From: Mesodorylaimus sp. YZB2_4
Lineage: Eukaryota; Nematoda; Enoplea; Dorylaimida; Dorylaimidae
Direction: 5' to 3'
NCBI GenBank assembly: GCA_030248295.1
Contig: JASANH010000142.1
Location: forward strand, 1-64,000
DNA length: 64,000 nt
The notes beneath the pieces are model-generated. The model was not told where the DNA came from and did not search any database. It worked only from the letters and a program-made list of their open reading frames with translations. This document shows positions 57,801 through 64,000 of this stretch, one piece after another (position 1 is the stretch's first letter; each line of letters starts with the position of its first letter). Position numbers and translations under genes: made by a program.

Positions 57801-60500
57801 ATCAAGAGTCTCCCTGACCATTCAGTCCGAACTGCGACAGTGCGTCTGCCAAACGGGCAATCAATCAACCGATCCGTCGTTCACCTCTATCCAATCGAGA
57901 TCCCTGAAGACGACGACGACTCTTTCAACAAGCGGCGGAGTGTCGCGAACGCGAGTGAAGATGAAGGACATGATAGCCTCGGTGGTAGTGGTGTAAAGTA
58001 AGAGTGAGAGGAAGGTGATAGAAGATTCTAGAGAAGAGGGGGAGTGTCGTTTCATGTGAAGCGAGTGTACGGTCGTTTATCAAGTACTCTATTGAAATAT
58101 AACCTATATAAATCAAATCAACGTGATTCTGCCGTCCCGCTATATCAACTTCCACTGCGCGACCAGGCGACGACAGGGGGTTCTCAGAGTGGGACTGCCG
58201 TCCTCAGTCGGAACAGAAATGGGCCTCCCAGTCAGGGTTGCTGGCCCAATCAATGCGGGACTAACGCCTTCAGCAACTGAGCCACCGCGGCTCCCAAGCT
58301 TGTTAGTTGGCAGACTAGGGCCCCACGAAAAGTACTGTCCTCCATACCTGTACTCAAATGACAATAGACTTCTCCTGTCGCTTGCTTATTGGCTGGAACC
58401 AAAGCCGCCAAATTCAAACGGGTACATTTGATGACCGTTACTCGAATCACGCCTTTTGCCTCGATATGGTTATAATCAGCTGGATCGACGGATGGTTGAA
58501 GAAAGGGATTGAGGAAAAATGGTCGATACCGAACTTTGTATGCTGGCAACACGTGTTTTTTTCTAACCGTTCGCCGGAACTGGTTAATAATCAGGGGCAC
58601 CAATTGTGGCAATGGTCTTCCACGAAATTCCGAATCAACTTTAAATTCCATAATTGGCTCCTGAAACCCAATTTTTAGAATAGTAAAAAAAATTATTACT
58701 CTTGCCCCCCGCAGTGTCCATGAAATTTGGGACACCACATTGCTTTAATGCTAATCTTTGCCCAAAACGGAGGATACACAAAAAATCAAATCATAAAGAA
58801 AAAATTTCGAAATGAAAACACACTCTCAACTTACATGAAGAAAGGAAAAACTCCAATGACTGTATGGTGATCTCGTCATTTGCAAACGTGCTTGACCCGC
58901 AAGTCGAGTCACTTTCACTGCCAGTTTTGCTTGACGTCCGAGTAAAGCCACAACATCAACTGACGCTTCGAAGCCGCCACGATAATCAATATCGAGCGTA
59001 AGGTCGAGATCCTGGAAAAATAAACATAAATTATGTCACCGACCACCATTTGCCTCTGGTAAAGAAAGAAGTCAATTCCAATGAAATGACCGTCACAAAC
59101 CTTATTCTATTCCAATGCCATACGGGTCCCAGCTCTAAGCATCCTGCATTTCATCCTTGATAATCCCTCGCTGCCATTATCGTCCTATTTTAGCTACAAC
59201 TCCGCGCAACCATGCCTCCCCTCAGTATCCGGCCTTTATCCACGATTGTGGCAAACCCACTTTAAAGGGGAAGTGCACTGTAGACTAAATTAGAATTCAA
59301 CAAAGATATTCTGGTCATTGATGCTATGGTCCAAAACATGCGCAAATTCCAAATCTCAGGGCTTTTCATGCGCACAATTTTCAGAAAATAATGTCAAAAT
59401 ATATTTGTGTGCATTCGAATATGTACCCGCACTTTTCTTTAATTCATATAACAAAGTGCGCGAGTTTCAAATCACCACTGGTCAGAATATCTGTTTTCGA
59501 TTCCCAATGCGCTTCACCACCCTTTCGCAATGTCTGCCCAGGTCGTGGATGGCAACGTGACCATACAGCCAAGAATGAACAAACAGCCAACCCAATAAAC
59601 TATGATGGTGGCTAGTTCAGCTTTTTTTGAGCAGTACGACGGAAAAGTGCAAGGAAGACAGAGACTCACTTGAAAGCTGTCCTTATCCGGGGCTAGCGTT
59701 ACACGGCTGACTTGAATATCCTTGATGACGGGAAATTGTGTACCCACGCTGAAATTGCGTAATTTGATATCTTGTAGCAACTTGCCGGCGGCCGTCCGTG
59801 ATAAAAGCTCGTTGAATTCCATTTGTAGACGCTTTACAATCCATCTAAGAAATAACTAAGACATGTGAGAACAGAGAAAACTCATATTTCATTTTCTCCT
59901 ACCTTCGAAACCATTTCGATTCGCGAAATTCTTGATAAAGGAATTGAACGAACAAATTCAGGCAGACGCAAGTTTCTTTCTTTTTTAGTTTATCTTCACA
60001 GCCCGGGCTTAAAAGTAGCTGTTTTAGCTCCTACAAGAAAAAAATTGTTTTTTAGAAAATTTAGAATCAGTAATAGGTTTTGCAGCGAACTCATGACACG
60101 CGCTCTAAACCGTAAACGTAGGCGCTTTTTGTTAGTCACGTGCATGAAAATAGAAACTCAAAGTTTTGAGCGCATAGGCCTATAATTTCTGCTTCGATGT
60201 TTTTCTCTGCAAAAGCTATTTTTGGAAAAGCGCATGTTGTCCATTGCGGGCATGCGTAATTTCAGATATTATCCAACAGCATAGCAGATCACTCAAAAAA
60301 TATCGGCAAAATCTAATAAGCTCAAGTCAACTTACGTAAGGAATGCGAAAAGGTAGGAATTGTGCCCCGAATTGCATGGGCACTGCTGGCGTTCCATCGG
60401 AATCTCGGCTGCTTGGTGTGAAAAAATACCAGACTTGGACGAGTAGTAAAGCTAATACACCGGCAATGAACCCGATCAACAGCCCCACGAGAAACCACAT
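36806..60500 (-). CDS. PDZD8: PDZD8 orthologue: ER-anchored SMP/PDZ/C2/C1 lipid-transfer tether (14 exons, 1345 aa)
   Basis: In animals PDZD8 is an ER protein that moves lipid at ER contacts with mitochondria and late endosomes. Exons (5' to 3'): 60500-60336, 60030-59903, 59844-59670, 59011-58835, 58660-58348, 51194-51031, 49087-48841, 48789-47858, 47600-47355, 41957-41848, 41290-41060, 39381-38700, 38297-38169, 37144-36806. All are GT-AG, phases match, and the total is 4038 nt with a stop. Domain order matches the family: N-terminal membrane anchor (LVGLLIGFIAGVLALL); SMP domain in exons 2-5 (VEF-type MEFNELLSRTAAGKLLQ; FRGRPLPQLVPLIINQF); C2-like strands; PDZ in exons 6-7 (GSAADRAGFKKGDLVIAVNN); Ser-rich linker (exon 8); second C2 (CRYLNVVVYWRD, RLCYGDVTLGF); C1 zinc finger (VCNVCQKKVWLKSACKCVQC..SHKKC); LGKDLYTDLPVGERKAKI; coiled coil; acidic tail. 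It is longer than human PDZD8 mainly in the linker and tail. Seven or more transposons lie in its introns. Confidence 0.93.
38355..38683. mobile_element. MITE family M, copy 1 (PDZD8 intron 12)
   Basis: The ends are CCCAGCATCGACCGATCCA and, inverted, CCAGCGTCGACGGATCAGA. Internal sequence matches the minus strand of 49965-50298 (GATCGG.AACT.AA.TTTTT, CTTTATCTG, TTTCTTTCTC, CTCCTG/CTCCAGTGTC, TTGGTGAGGAC against TTGGTGAGAAC). It has no ORF. It ends 16 bases from the exon 12 splice donor (donor G at 38699). Confidence 0.85.
39855..39960. repeat. ATCAACC-type dispersed repeat fragment
   Basis: ACATCAACCAGAGGGGCTGACGC and the following CCAGCCAG resemble 11302-11345, with the core TGAAACATCAAC also at 47698, 50402 and 62574 and inverted at 44610. 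It lies in PDZD8 intron 11. An MITE-M-like terminus (CCCAGCATCGACCCA) begins near 39952, and an inverted partner end lies near 40945-40962, possibly a longer member or two fragments. Confidence 0.5.
40251..40410 (+). repeat. tRNA-derived SINE, family 1, copy B (PDZD8 intron 11)
   Basis: GCCGTGGCCTAGCGG (A-box) and GAGGGTTCGACACC (B-box) are followed by the body with TTGATTGTCA, CCCTCGAGTGCGCTTGGCT and GGATAAAGTA. It is a close relative of copy D. Confidence 0.88.
42475..42910 (+). repeat. Dispersed repeat family 4, copy 2 (PDZD8 intron 9)
   Basis: Collinear with 30175-30610; see that entry for shared words. Here it is not followed by a SINE, so the SINE next to copy 1 is independent of this repeat. 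Confidence 0.9.
43655..44020 (+). repeat. 29-bp minisatellite (left part)
   Basis: Five perfect tandem copies of a 29-bp unit start at 43655, 43684, 43713, 43742 and 43771 (GGTGCGCAATCCCTAAATTT, then TGCTGTTTT). They are followed by about seven diverged copies to 44020 in which two unit types alternate (GCGCAATCAC.GAATTTT and GCTCAAAATCACTAAATTTC). The array resumes at 45060 after an inserted element. Confidence 0.95.
44020..45057. mobile_element. Terminal-inverted-repeat element splitting the minisatellite (about 1.04 kb)
   Basis: The left end CCATCCATAAAGGACGTCCAC (44023-44043) and the right end, its near-perfect inverse (45034-45054), face each other. The same minisatellite lies on both outer sides and resumes in register, so this is an insertion. 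Next to each end are homopolymer-rich stretches with CCACTT and TCCACTT words. There is no transposase ORF, so it is non-autonomous. It contains a MITE M copy at 44185-44540. Confidence 0.82.
44185..44540. mobile_element. MITE family M, copy 2, nested in the 44.0-45.1 kb element
   Basis: The left end CCCAGCATCGACTGATCCG and the inverted right end CACTGACTGATCCGACC face each other. Internal words AACTAAAATTTT and TTTTGGAGTGGTTTGATGGACAGTGACAGCCAGGAAA-like sequence parallel copy 1 (TTTGGAGTGGTCTACCAGAG, GCCAGCGAGGAAA). It is more diverged than copies 1 and 3. Confidence 0.72.
45058..45195 (+). repeat. 29-bp minisatellite (right part)
   Basis: Diverged copies of the same two unit types seen at 43800-44020 (ATTTTTGGCTCAAAATGACT, GATGCGCAATCACTGAATTT). 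The array fades after 45195. Confidence 0.9.
45691..47295. mobile_element. hAT-like DNA element, non-autonomous (about 1.6 kb, PDZD8 intron 9)
   Basis: The left end begins CAGGGTCCTGCACGG and runs into CATACCCGTACCCGC. The right end, inverted, begins AGAGTCCTTCATGGG and runs into CATACCCATACCCGC. AGGTGAT flanks both sides (45683-45689 and 47296-47302), a 7-of-8-base duplication of the length expected for hAT. The interior has no transposase-like ORF and carries a SINE at 47010-47176. A related end occurs at 6715-6783. Confidence 0.8.
47010..47176 (-). repeat. tRNA-derived SINE, family 1, copy C, nested in the hAT-like element
   Basis: On the minus strand: CGGCCTAGTGGGTTAAGGCGTC (A-box), GAGGGTTCGACTCCC (perfect B-box), TGATTGTCA, CCCTCGAGTGCGC and TTGGATAAAGTATGACATGA. 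It is the best-preserved head among the copies. Confidence 0.9.
49965..50298. mobile_element. MITE family M, copy 3 (PDZD8 intron 6)
   Basis: A perfect 19-bp terminal inverted repeat, CCAGCATCGACCGATCCGC at 49965 and its inverse ending at 50298. The element is 334 bp without an ORF. It is inverted relative to copy 1 and is the best-preserved copy. Confidence 0.92.
50330..50480. repeat. ATCAAC-type dispersed repeat in PDZD8 intron 6
   Basis: GAGAGCAGCAGTCTCC, CTAGTAGTCCAAGACTGG and GTGAAACATCAACCC match the order seen at 62540-62590. The core also occurs at 47698, 39856 and 11302. Confidence 0.55.
50871..51022 (+). repeat. tRNA-derived SINE, family 1, copy D, touching the exon 6 splice donor
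   Basis: GCTGTGGCCTAGCGGTTAAGG (A-box), GAGGGTTCGACCCC (B-box) running into a C tract, then TGATTGTCA, CCCTCGAGTGCGCTGTA and GGATAAAGTATGACA. Its tail ends about 2-5 bases before the GTAAGT donor (51025-51030, minus strand) of PDZD8 exon 6. Confidence 0.9.
51500..51600 (-). repeat. tRNA-like SINE head, another family (PDZD8 intron 5)
   Basis: On the minus strand: GCAGTGGCTCACAGTCGGGAG (A-box-like) and CCAGGTTCGAACCTC (B-box), followed by AGGCACACATCTGGTCAAC. A run of about 21 C lies directly beside it on the plus strand. Confidence 0.6.
51660..51960 (+). repeat. Dispersed repeat family 3, copy near 51.8 kb
   Basis: It matches 6784-6975 (inverted) through GGTGACCAGCTC, CTCACGGCAG, GACTGGTGTTC, CTCTACTCG and GAGTCGCCCAGAGCC, and more weakly 28600-28880. 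It sits left of a hairpin and the young BEL/Pao insertion. Confidence 0.68.
51991..52052. repeat. 29-bp-arm hairpin next to the BEL/Pao insertion site
   Basis: The arms 51991-52019 and 52024-52052 are inverted copies with 3 mismatches (GACTCCCAC.CT.AGAACGGG and TTACTAA). They are separated by 4 bases. A third, partial inverted copy (TTCTCAGAGTGGGAC) begins at 58181, right after the BEL/Pao target duplication. Confidence 0.85.
52061..52297 (+). repeat. 5' LTR of retroelement 2
   Basis: 237 bp with the short inverted ends TGTCG/CGACA. It contains TATATAAATC near 52224, a possible promoter element for the retroelement. Confidence 0.95.
52306..52321 (+). other. Primer binding site of retroelement 2
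   Basis: TGGTAGCAGAACGTGG begins eight bases after the 5' LTR end, where the minus-strand primer tRNA should anneal. The motif is of the kind seen in BEL/Pao elements; the tRNA species was not determined. Confidence 0.65.
52350..54554 (+). pseudogene. gag and protease of BEL/Pao element 2, interrupted by one stop
   Basis: From the ATG at 52350 gag has a coiled-coil-like Glu/Arg/Gln-rich N-terminal part (IIEKEERQLKAKLEEAKVNA). The frame meets TAA at 52920-52922 inside the conserved LPKLE.PKFSGDRLQFKPFW block and continues in the same frame to 54554. Downstream are the zinc knuckles (CIYCEGDHWADEC, CWRCLKAGHQTDQC, CYHCRDTSHHSSLC) and the protease with the normal active site LLDSGSQRTYVTDDL and IDILIGINEYERIL. 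The frame then enters an unrelated AT-rich stretch near 54540 and ends. Apart from the single stop, gag and protease look intact. Confidence 0.92.
54600..56698 (+). pseudogene. Reverse transcriptase and RNase H of BEL/Pao element 2
   Basis: Homology resumes after the AT-rich interruption with WELEKIGITDQ and is open to 56698. RT blocks: LPDNYGLSMGRL, LPHHPVITPDRATTKVR, ALIADIEKAFLQVGLQP, RVPFGVISSPFLLGAT and catalytic box MYVDNMITG. RNase H blocks: HVFCDASEKAYGACVY, IPRLELLAA, WIDSQCVLRWL, TTEDNPADLLSRG. Near 56556 a one-base insertion throws the C-terminal end out of frame, so the true pol continues in the integrase frame. All catalytic residues I can check are present. Confidence 0.92.
56560..58001 (+). 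pseudogene. Integrase of BEL/Pao element 2, ending inside the 3' LTR
   Basis: This frame continues pol after the one-base insertion. It holds the HHCC finger (EAHEQTMHSG..HTL ... CGVCRRWDGG), catalytic DDE blocks (VGIDYFGPIY, IISDHGGNFKS, GGFYERLIRLVKQ) and a C-terminal domain (VGDGVHVREEN, GKWQLGRI, RPVVHLYPIE-type RSVVHLYPIE). The last 20 codons are encoded by the 3' LTR, with TAA at 57999. Integrase itself appears intact. Confidence 0.92.
57941..58175 (+). repeat. 3' LTR of retroelement 2
   Basis: 235 bp, differing from the 5' LTR only by loss of one GT in CAACGTGTGATT. The final 60 nt of the pol frame, with its TAA at 57999-58001, lie inside it. Confidence 0.95.
58181..58320 (-). repeat. 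Dispersed repeat flanking the BEL/Pao insertion, possible SINE head
   Basis: On the minus strand GCCGCGGTGGCTCAGTTGCTG is A-box-like; the B box is weak. It ends at the target duplication with inverted similarity to 51991-52010, so the retroelement inserted in or beside an existing repeat. Confidence 0.45.
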
Positions 60501-61515
60501 GGTTTCCCGTTGGCCAGATAAAACAAGGAATTTACAGCGACGAGGTCGTTTTAGCTAATTCTCGATGACATCGCGATGAGTAACGACGGGACGACCAGGT
60601 ACCTGCAACGAAGACACGTTGGAAGGTGCCTACAATCGTGTTCTTACCACGCATGTATTCAGCCGGGATGCGGGTAGAACATAACAAAACGCGTTAGTAC
60701 ACACGACCGCGCTAGGTTTCGTAACTAATACTCACCGATAGGCGCAAGGCCAACGAGGACCGTTTACACGAACGAAAGAGGTGACCAACGAGCTGCTTTG
60801 AAGGTTTTCACGTTTTTTAACCCACTCTTGGGACATTAAAGTTCGAGCATAGCATGTGGTCGCAGTCGATACGCCTGAGCGGGCTGCTCGTCATTTTCAC
60901 TTAGGAATCTAGTCTACACATAGGAGATATCCGGCAATGAAATGAAACCCGTTGGCCATTCTACTTTTTCGACTGGCTATGTATTTTAGCCTCAACATGA
61001 ACCATAAGTCAGCAAAACCTTGCGTAGGTAAGAGTTAGAACGGCCTCGGAAATCGAAGCTTCAATTTCCAGAACTGAATAATGTGGGAAGCAATAGCCTA
61101 TCGACCTCGGACGAGGCAGCTGGCTGGCTGTTTATTGCCACCTACGACGAACAAGCAGCAAGTGCAAGAGCCCCGTGTGCACTGCCGCCGCGAGGCAGAC
61201 GGCGCACAGTCGTGATGACGCAGTGAAGCTTTTGAAGTAAGCAGCTGCTTGTGTTGGCGGGAATTTAAAAATTCACGTTTAGTATGGTGTTTTTAATTTT
61301 CTTCCTGCACATTTTCCCAAACACATTCATTATAAATCGATATAGCACAGATGGTAATATAAGGCCCTTGTGCATCCGTGCCATTCCTCCGCCATAAGAC
61401 CATCTTCTTTCTCCTTGGCTCCCGTTTTGCATGGGGCAATCAATCTAGGATGTCTCCTCTCCTGGCTGGCGTCGGCAGGTACAAAGTCCGCTTTCAGTGC
61501 ACAATTCGCTCGGCT
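60501..61515. other. Divergent intergenic region between PDZD8 and isocitrate lyase
   Basis: About 1.2 kb separates the two start codons on opposite strands. It must hold both promoters. Only the isocitrate lyase TATA box is clear. No other coding sequence is seen. Confidence 0.6.
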
Positions 61516-61519
61516 GGCC

Positions 61520-61526
61520 TATAAAA
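61520..61526 (+). promoter_or_regulatory. TATA box of isocitrate lyase
   Basis: TATAAAA within GGCCTATAAAACTCG lies 155-161 bases before the ATG at 61681, giving a start site near 61550. Inferred from sequence and position. Confidence 0.55.
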
Positions 61527-61680
61527 CTCGTGGCTAGTGCAAAGTTCGCTGGCACTGTTGACGAGCCGAGTCGACGGGGTTGCTCGCTCGGCAAGTTCGA
61601 CTGGTTGTTTGCGCACGAAAACAATCTTTGGTGCATTTTGCGCAGGAAAATTTCTAATTAAAGGTGCTCAATTGCTAAAA

Positions 61681-64000
61681 ATGGCCACGACTAGAACATT
61701 CTACGATTTAATTAAAACGGCACCAAAAGGTCGATTCGCCGGCATCAAACGCAACTACAATGTGGAAGATGCGGCCAAGTTGCGAGGCTCTTTGCATATC
61801 GAGTACACACTGGCCACAAAGGGCGCCAATCGATTGTGGGAGAGCCTGAAGACCGAACCATATATCAATGCCTTGGGTGCATTGAGTGGCAATCAGGCTA
61901 TGCAAATGGTCCGTGGTGGACTCAAGGCTATTTATCTCTCTGGTAAGCAAGGCCACAGGTTGGGGGGGGGGATACTCGGACTGCAGTCAAGTGCCACACA
62001 CCTCAGCTGATCCCCATGCCACCTTGATCTAACACTGGCTCGCTTTCAGGTTGGCAAGTGGCTGCTGATAATAACTTGGCAGGCCATATGTACCCGGACC
62101 AAAGCCTTTACCCAGCCAACTCTGGGCCCGAATTGTGCCGTCGTATAAACAAAACCTTGCAACGATGCGATCAAATCGAACAATGCGATGGTGGCCTCAG
62201 GCGCGATTGGTTCGTGCCCATAGTGGCTGATGCTGAGGCTGGTTTTGGTGGCCCGTTGAACTGCTTCGAAATCATGAAAGCCTACATCGAGGCTGGTGCT
62301 GCAGGTATGGACTGGTGCGGAAACCTAACGGTAAGGGATTGGGGCACTTCCATGATGTGGATGTGGTTGTGCTGAATAGATTATGATTTTCACAGTCAGT
62401 GCAGAGCCCCCATCCCACATAGGCCCTTATAATATGCCTCACCACCTCCTGACTGTGAGGCTAGGTGCCCCCCCCCCCTCCAGCAGAGATGACACATGTC
62501 ATGAAGAGTGTAGAGACACCATGAGAATCGCAATCAGAGCAGTAATATCTGATTTCTAGAAGTCAAAGAGTGGTGAAACATCAACTTGACGGGTCAAGTC
62601 CTAAGATGCCGACTCTCAGCACAGGTTATAATTTTAGGAGTCCATTTCGAAGATCAGTTAGCGGCCGAGAAGAAATGCGGTCATCTGGGAGGCAAGGTGC
62701 TAATTCCGACTCAAGCTCACGAGAGGAACCTGAACGCTGCTCGACTGGCGGCGGACACTTGTGGCGTTCCAACAATTTTGATCAGCCGCACCGACGCCGA
62801 ATCGGCCAAGTTGATCACTAGCGATATCGATCCGCGTGACCACGACTTTATCGATTTTGAACGCGGTCGTACGGCCGAAGGGTTCTTCCGCCTGAAACCA
62901 GGCACAGGATTAGCGCACTGTATAAATCGTGGTTTATCAGCGGCTCCTTTCGCCGATCTGCTTTGGTGGGAGACATCTACACCCGATTTGAAATTAGCTA
63001 AAGAGTTCGCTGAGGCTATCAGAAAGGAATATCCGGATAAAATGATGGCCTATAACTGCTCGCCTAGTAAGTCCTAGTTTAGTTTGCCTCGAATAGTTCC
63101 ACTCCTGGGGCCAATTCGTTTTTTTTCCCCCCCCCCCCCCCCCCGCCAAATAGTTTCCCTGATACTCCGGGGCAGGGGGTCCATCAGGGTGTAGACACTC
63201 TGCTAAGGGCTTTTTATTGTAGAAGAGAAGAAGAGAAGAAGGGAAAAAGCCCTGCCCTGCTCATTGTATGAATCTCATGTGCTGCGAGGGTGAACGCTCT
63301 GATTTTGAGAAAAAATTACAGAGAATTTCGATGCCAGAATGTGTTGTGACGTTAAATTTTAATTCCTCCGCCTGGAATCCATTTGAATGGTCTCCTCAGT
63401 TGACATTAGTTGAGTATTCGGAGTGATCGATGCATTCGCTCTATCTTCAGGTTTCAACTGGGAGGCTAATTTGACAAAGGATCAGATTGCCGAATTCCAA
63501 AAAGAGATTGGTGCTATGGGTTACAAGTTCCAGTTCGTCACGCTGGCTGGTTTCCACGCCATCAACTACAGTATGTTTCAACTTGCCTTGGATTACAAAG
63601 ATCGTGGCATGGCCGCCTACAGTCGTATGCAACAGGCCGAATTCGCACTGGCTCGTTATGGATACACGGCCATCAATCACCAACACGAAGTAGGCACTGG
63701 ATTCTTCGATCAAGTAGCTTTGGCAGCCGGCGGTGGCGCTGCATCGACCACAGCTTTGGACGAGTCGACCGAAGCCGCCCAGTTCCGACAAAAAGTCAAG
63801 GAGAACGTTGCCAAGGGGAAACCAGCCGAAGCTCAACAAGAACAGCAGCAACCACTCTCATACGCTAATCGACCAATCGGCACTAGCTACGATCCGTTTC
63901 ACGTTCGACCAGCCCGTTCATATCACACGTCGACTCGGCACCAGGCCAAGGTCGGCAATGAGAAATCGATCGATGGCCTGAGATTGACAATGGCGAAAAA
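61681..64000 (+). CDS. ICL: Isocitrate lyase, likely N-terminal half of a bifunctional glyoxylate cycle protein (3' end outside window)
   Basis: Isocitrate lyase splits isocitrate into succinate and glyoxylate, letting lipid-derived acetyl-CoA feed sugar synthesis. Exons: 61681-61942, 62050-62304, 62638-63066 and 63451 to the window end, all GT-AG and in phase (about 498 codons seen). Family blocks: [36 protein letters not shown], the catalytic signature KKCGH in exon 3, [27 protein letters not shown] and [14 protein letters not shown]. The start ATG is chosen because [19 protein letters not shown] matches the nematode-type N-terminus and upstream frames close. After the usual ICL end ([13 protein letters not shown]) the frame stays open for about 70 residues of Gln/Ala/Ser-rich linker, where nematode proteins join malate synthase. 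Intron 2 carries repeat sequence and intron 3 a long C tract. Confidence 0.93.
62430..62600. repeat. ATCAAC-type dispersed repeat in isocitrate lyase intron 2
   Basis: CCTCACCACCTCCTGA resembles 49910-49940, and GTGGTGAAACATCAACTTGA resembles 50398-50420, preceded in both by AGCAGT and CTAG.AGTC words. A C run at 62471-62481 interrupts it. Confidence 0.55.

Larger units (their letters stand above)
52061..58175 (+). mobile_element. BEL/Pao LTR retroelement 2, young insertion in PDZD8 intron 5
   Basis: Plus-strand element of 6.1 kb, antisense to PDZD8. The LTRs (52061-52297 and 57941-58175) are identical apart from a 2-bp deletion, start TGTCG and end CGACA, and are flanked by the 5-bp duplication GGGGG (52056-52060 and 58176-58180). 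Order: LTR, PBS-like site, gag with zinc knuckles, protease, RT, RNase H, integrase, LTR. There is no env; pol runs into the 3' LTR. Despite its youth the coding region has a stop at 52920, a disrupted segment near 54540-54610 and a one-base insertion near 56556. Confidence 0.97.

Overview
The window is animal nuclear DNA. Its genes have GT-AG introns, many of only 51-58 bp, and it contains several classes of animal transposable element. The gene content (a nematode-like isocitrate lyase, a PDZD8-type SMP protein, BEL/Pao retroelements) fits an ecdysozoan invertebrate, most likely a nematode, with a tardigrade-like animal as the alternative. This placement is inferred from gene content, not from a database search.

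Layout. 1-6520: a decayed BEL/Pao LTR retroelement on the minus strand, with gag, protease, RT, RNase H, a truncated integrase and an env-like tail; its 3' LTR runs off the window. 7289-7690: a small cysteine-rich ORF. 8690-9470: a dead non-LTR retrotransposon fragment. 14076-17618: an eight-exon amino acid transporter (AAAP family). 20236-21270: the main exon of an ELOVL6-like fatty acid elongase (minus). 26274-27575: an orphan type I membrane protein. 33770-35251: an orphan basic protein with a TATA box upstream. 36806-60500: a 14-exon PDZD8 orthologue on the minus strand, whose exons join into one continuous frame of 1345 codons. 61681-64000: isocitrate lyase, probably the first half of a bifunctional isocitrate lyase/malate synthase cut by the window end.

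The PDZD8 introns hold most of the accessory DNA. A very young BEL/Pao element (52061-58175, LTRs identical apart from a 2-bp indel, target duplication GGGGG) sits in intron 5. A hAT-like element with a nested SINE, and a minisatellite split by a terminal-inverted-repeat element that itself holds a MITE, sit in intron 9. Three copies of one MITE family and several tRNA-derived SINE copies lie in this and other introns. One SINE ends a few bases from a splice donor. None of these insertions breaks the PDZD8 reading frame.

The host genes are separate functions rather than an operon: lipid transfer at organelle contacts (PDZD8), fatty acid elongation (ELO), amino acid transport and the glyoxylate cycle. 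Long stretches between them (about 10.3-14.0, 17.6-20.2, 21.3-26.2, 27.6-33.5 kb) show no convincing coding sequence and hold mainly dispersed repeats, fold-backs and low-complexity tracts.
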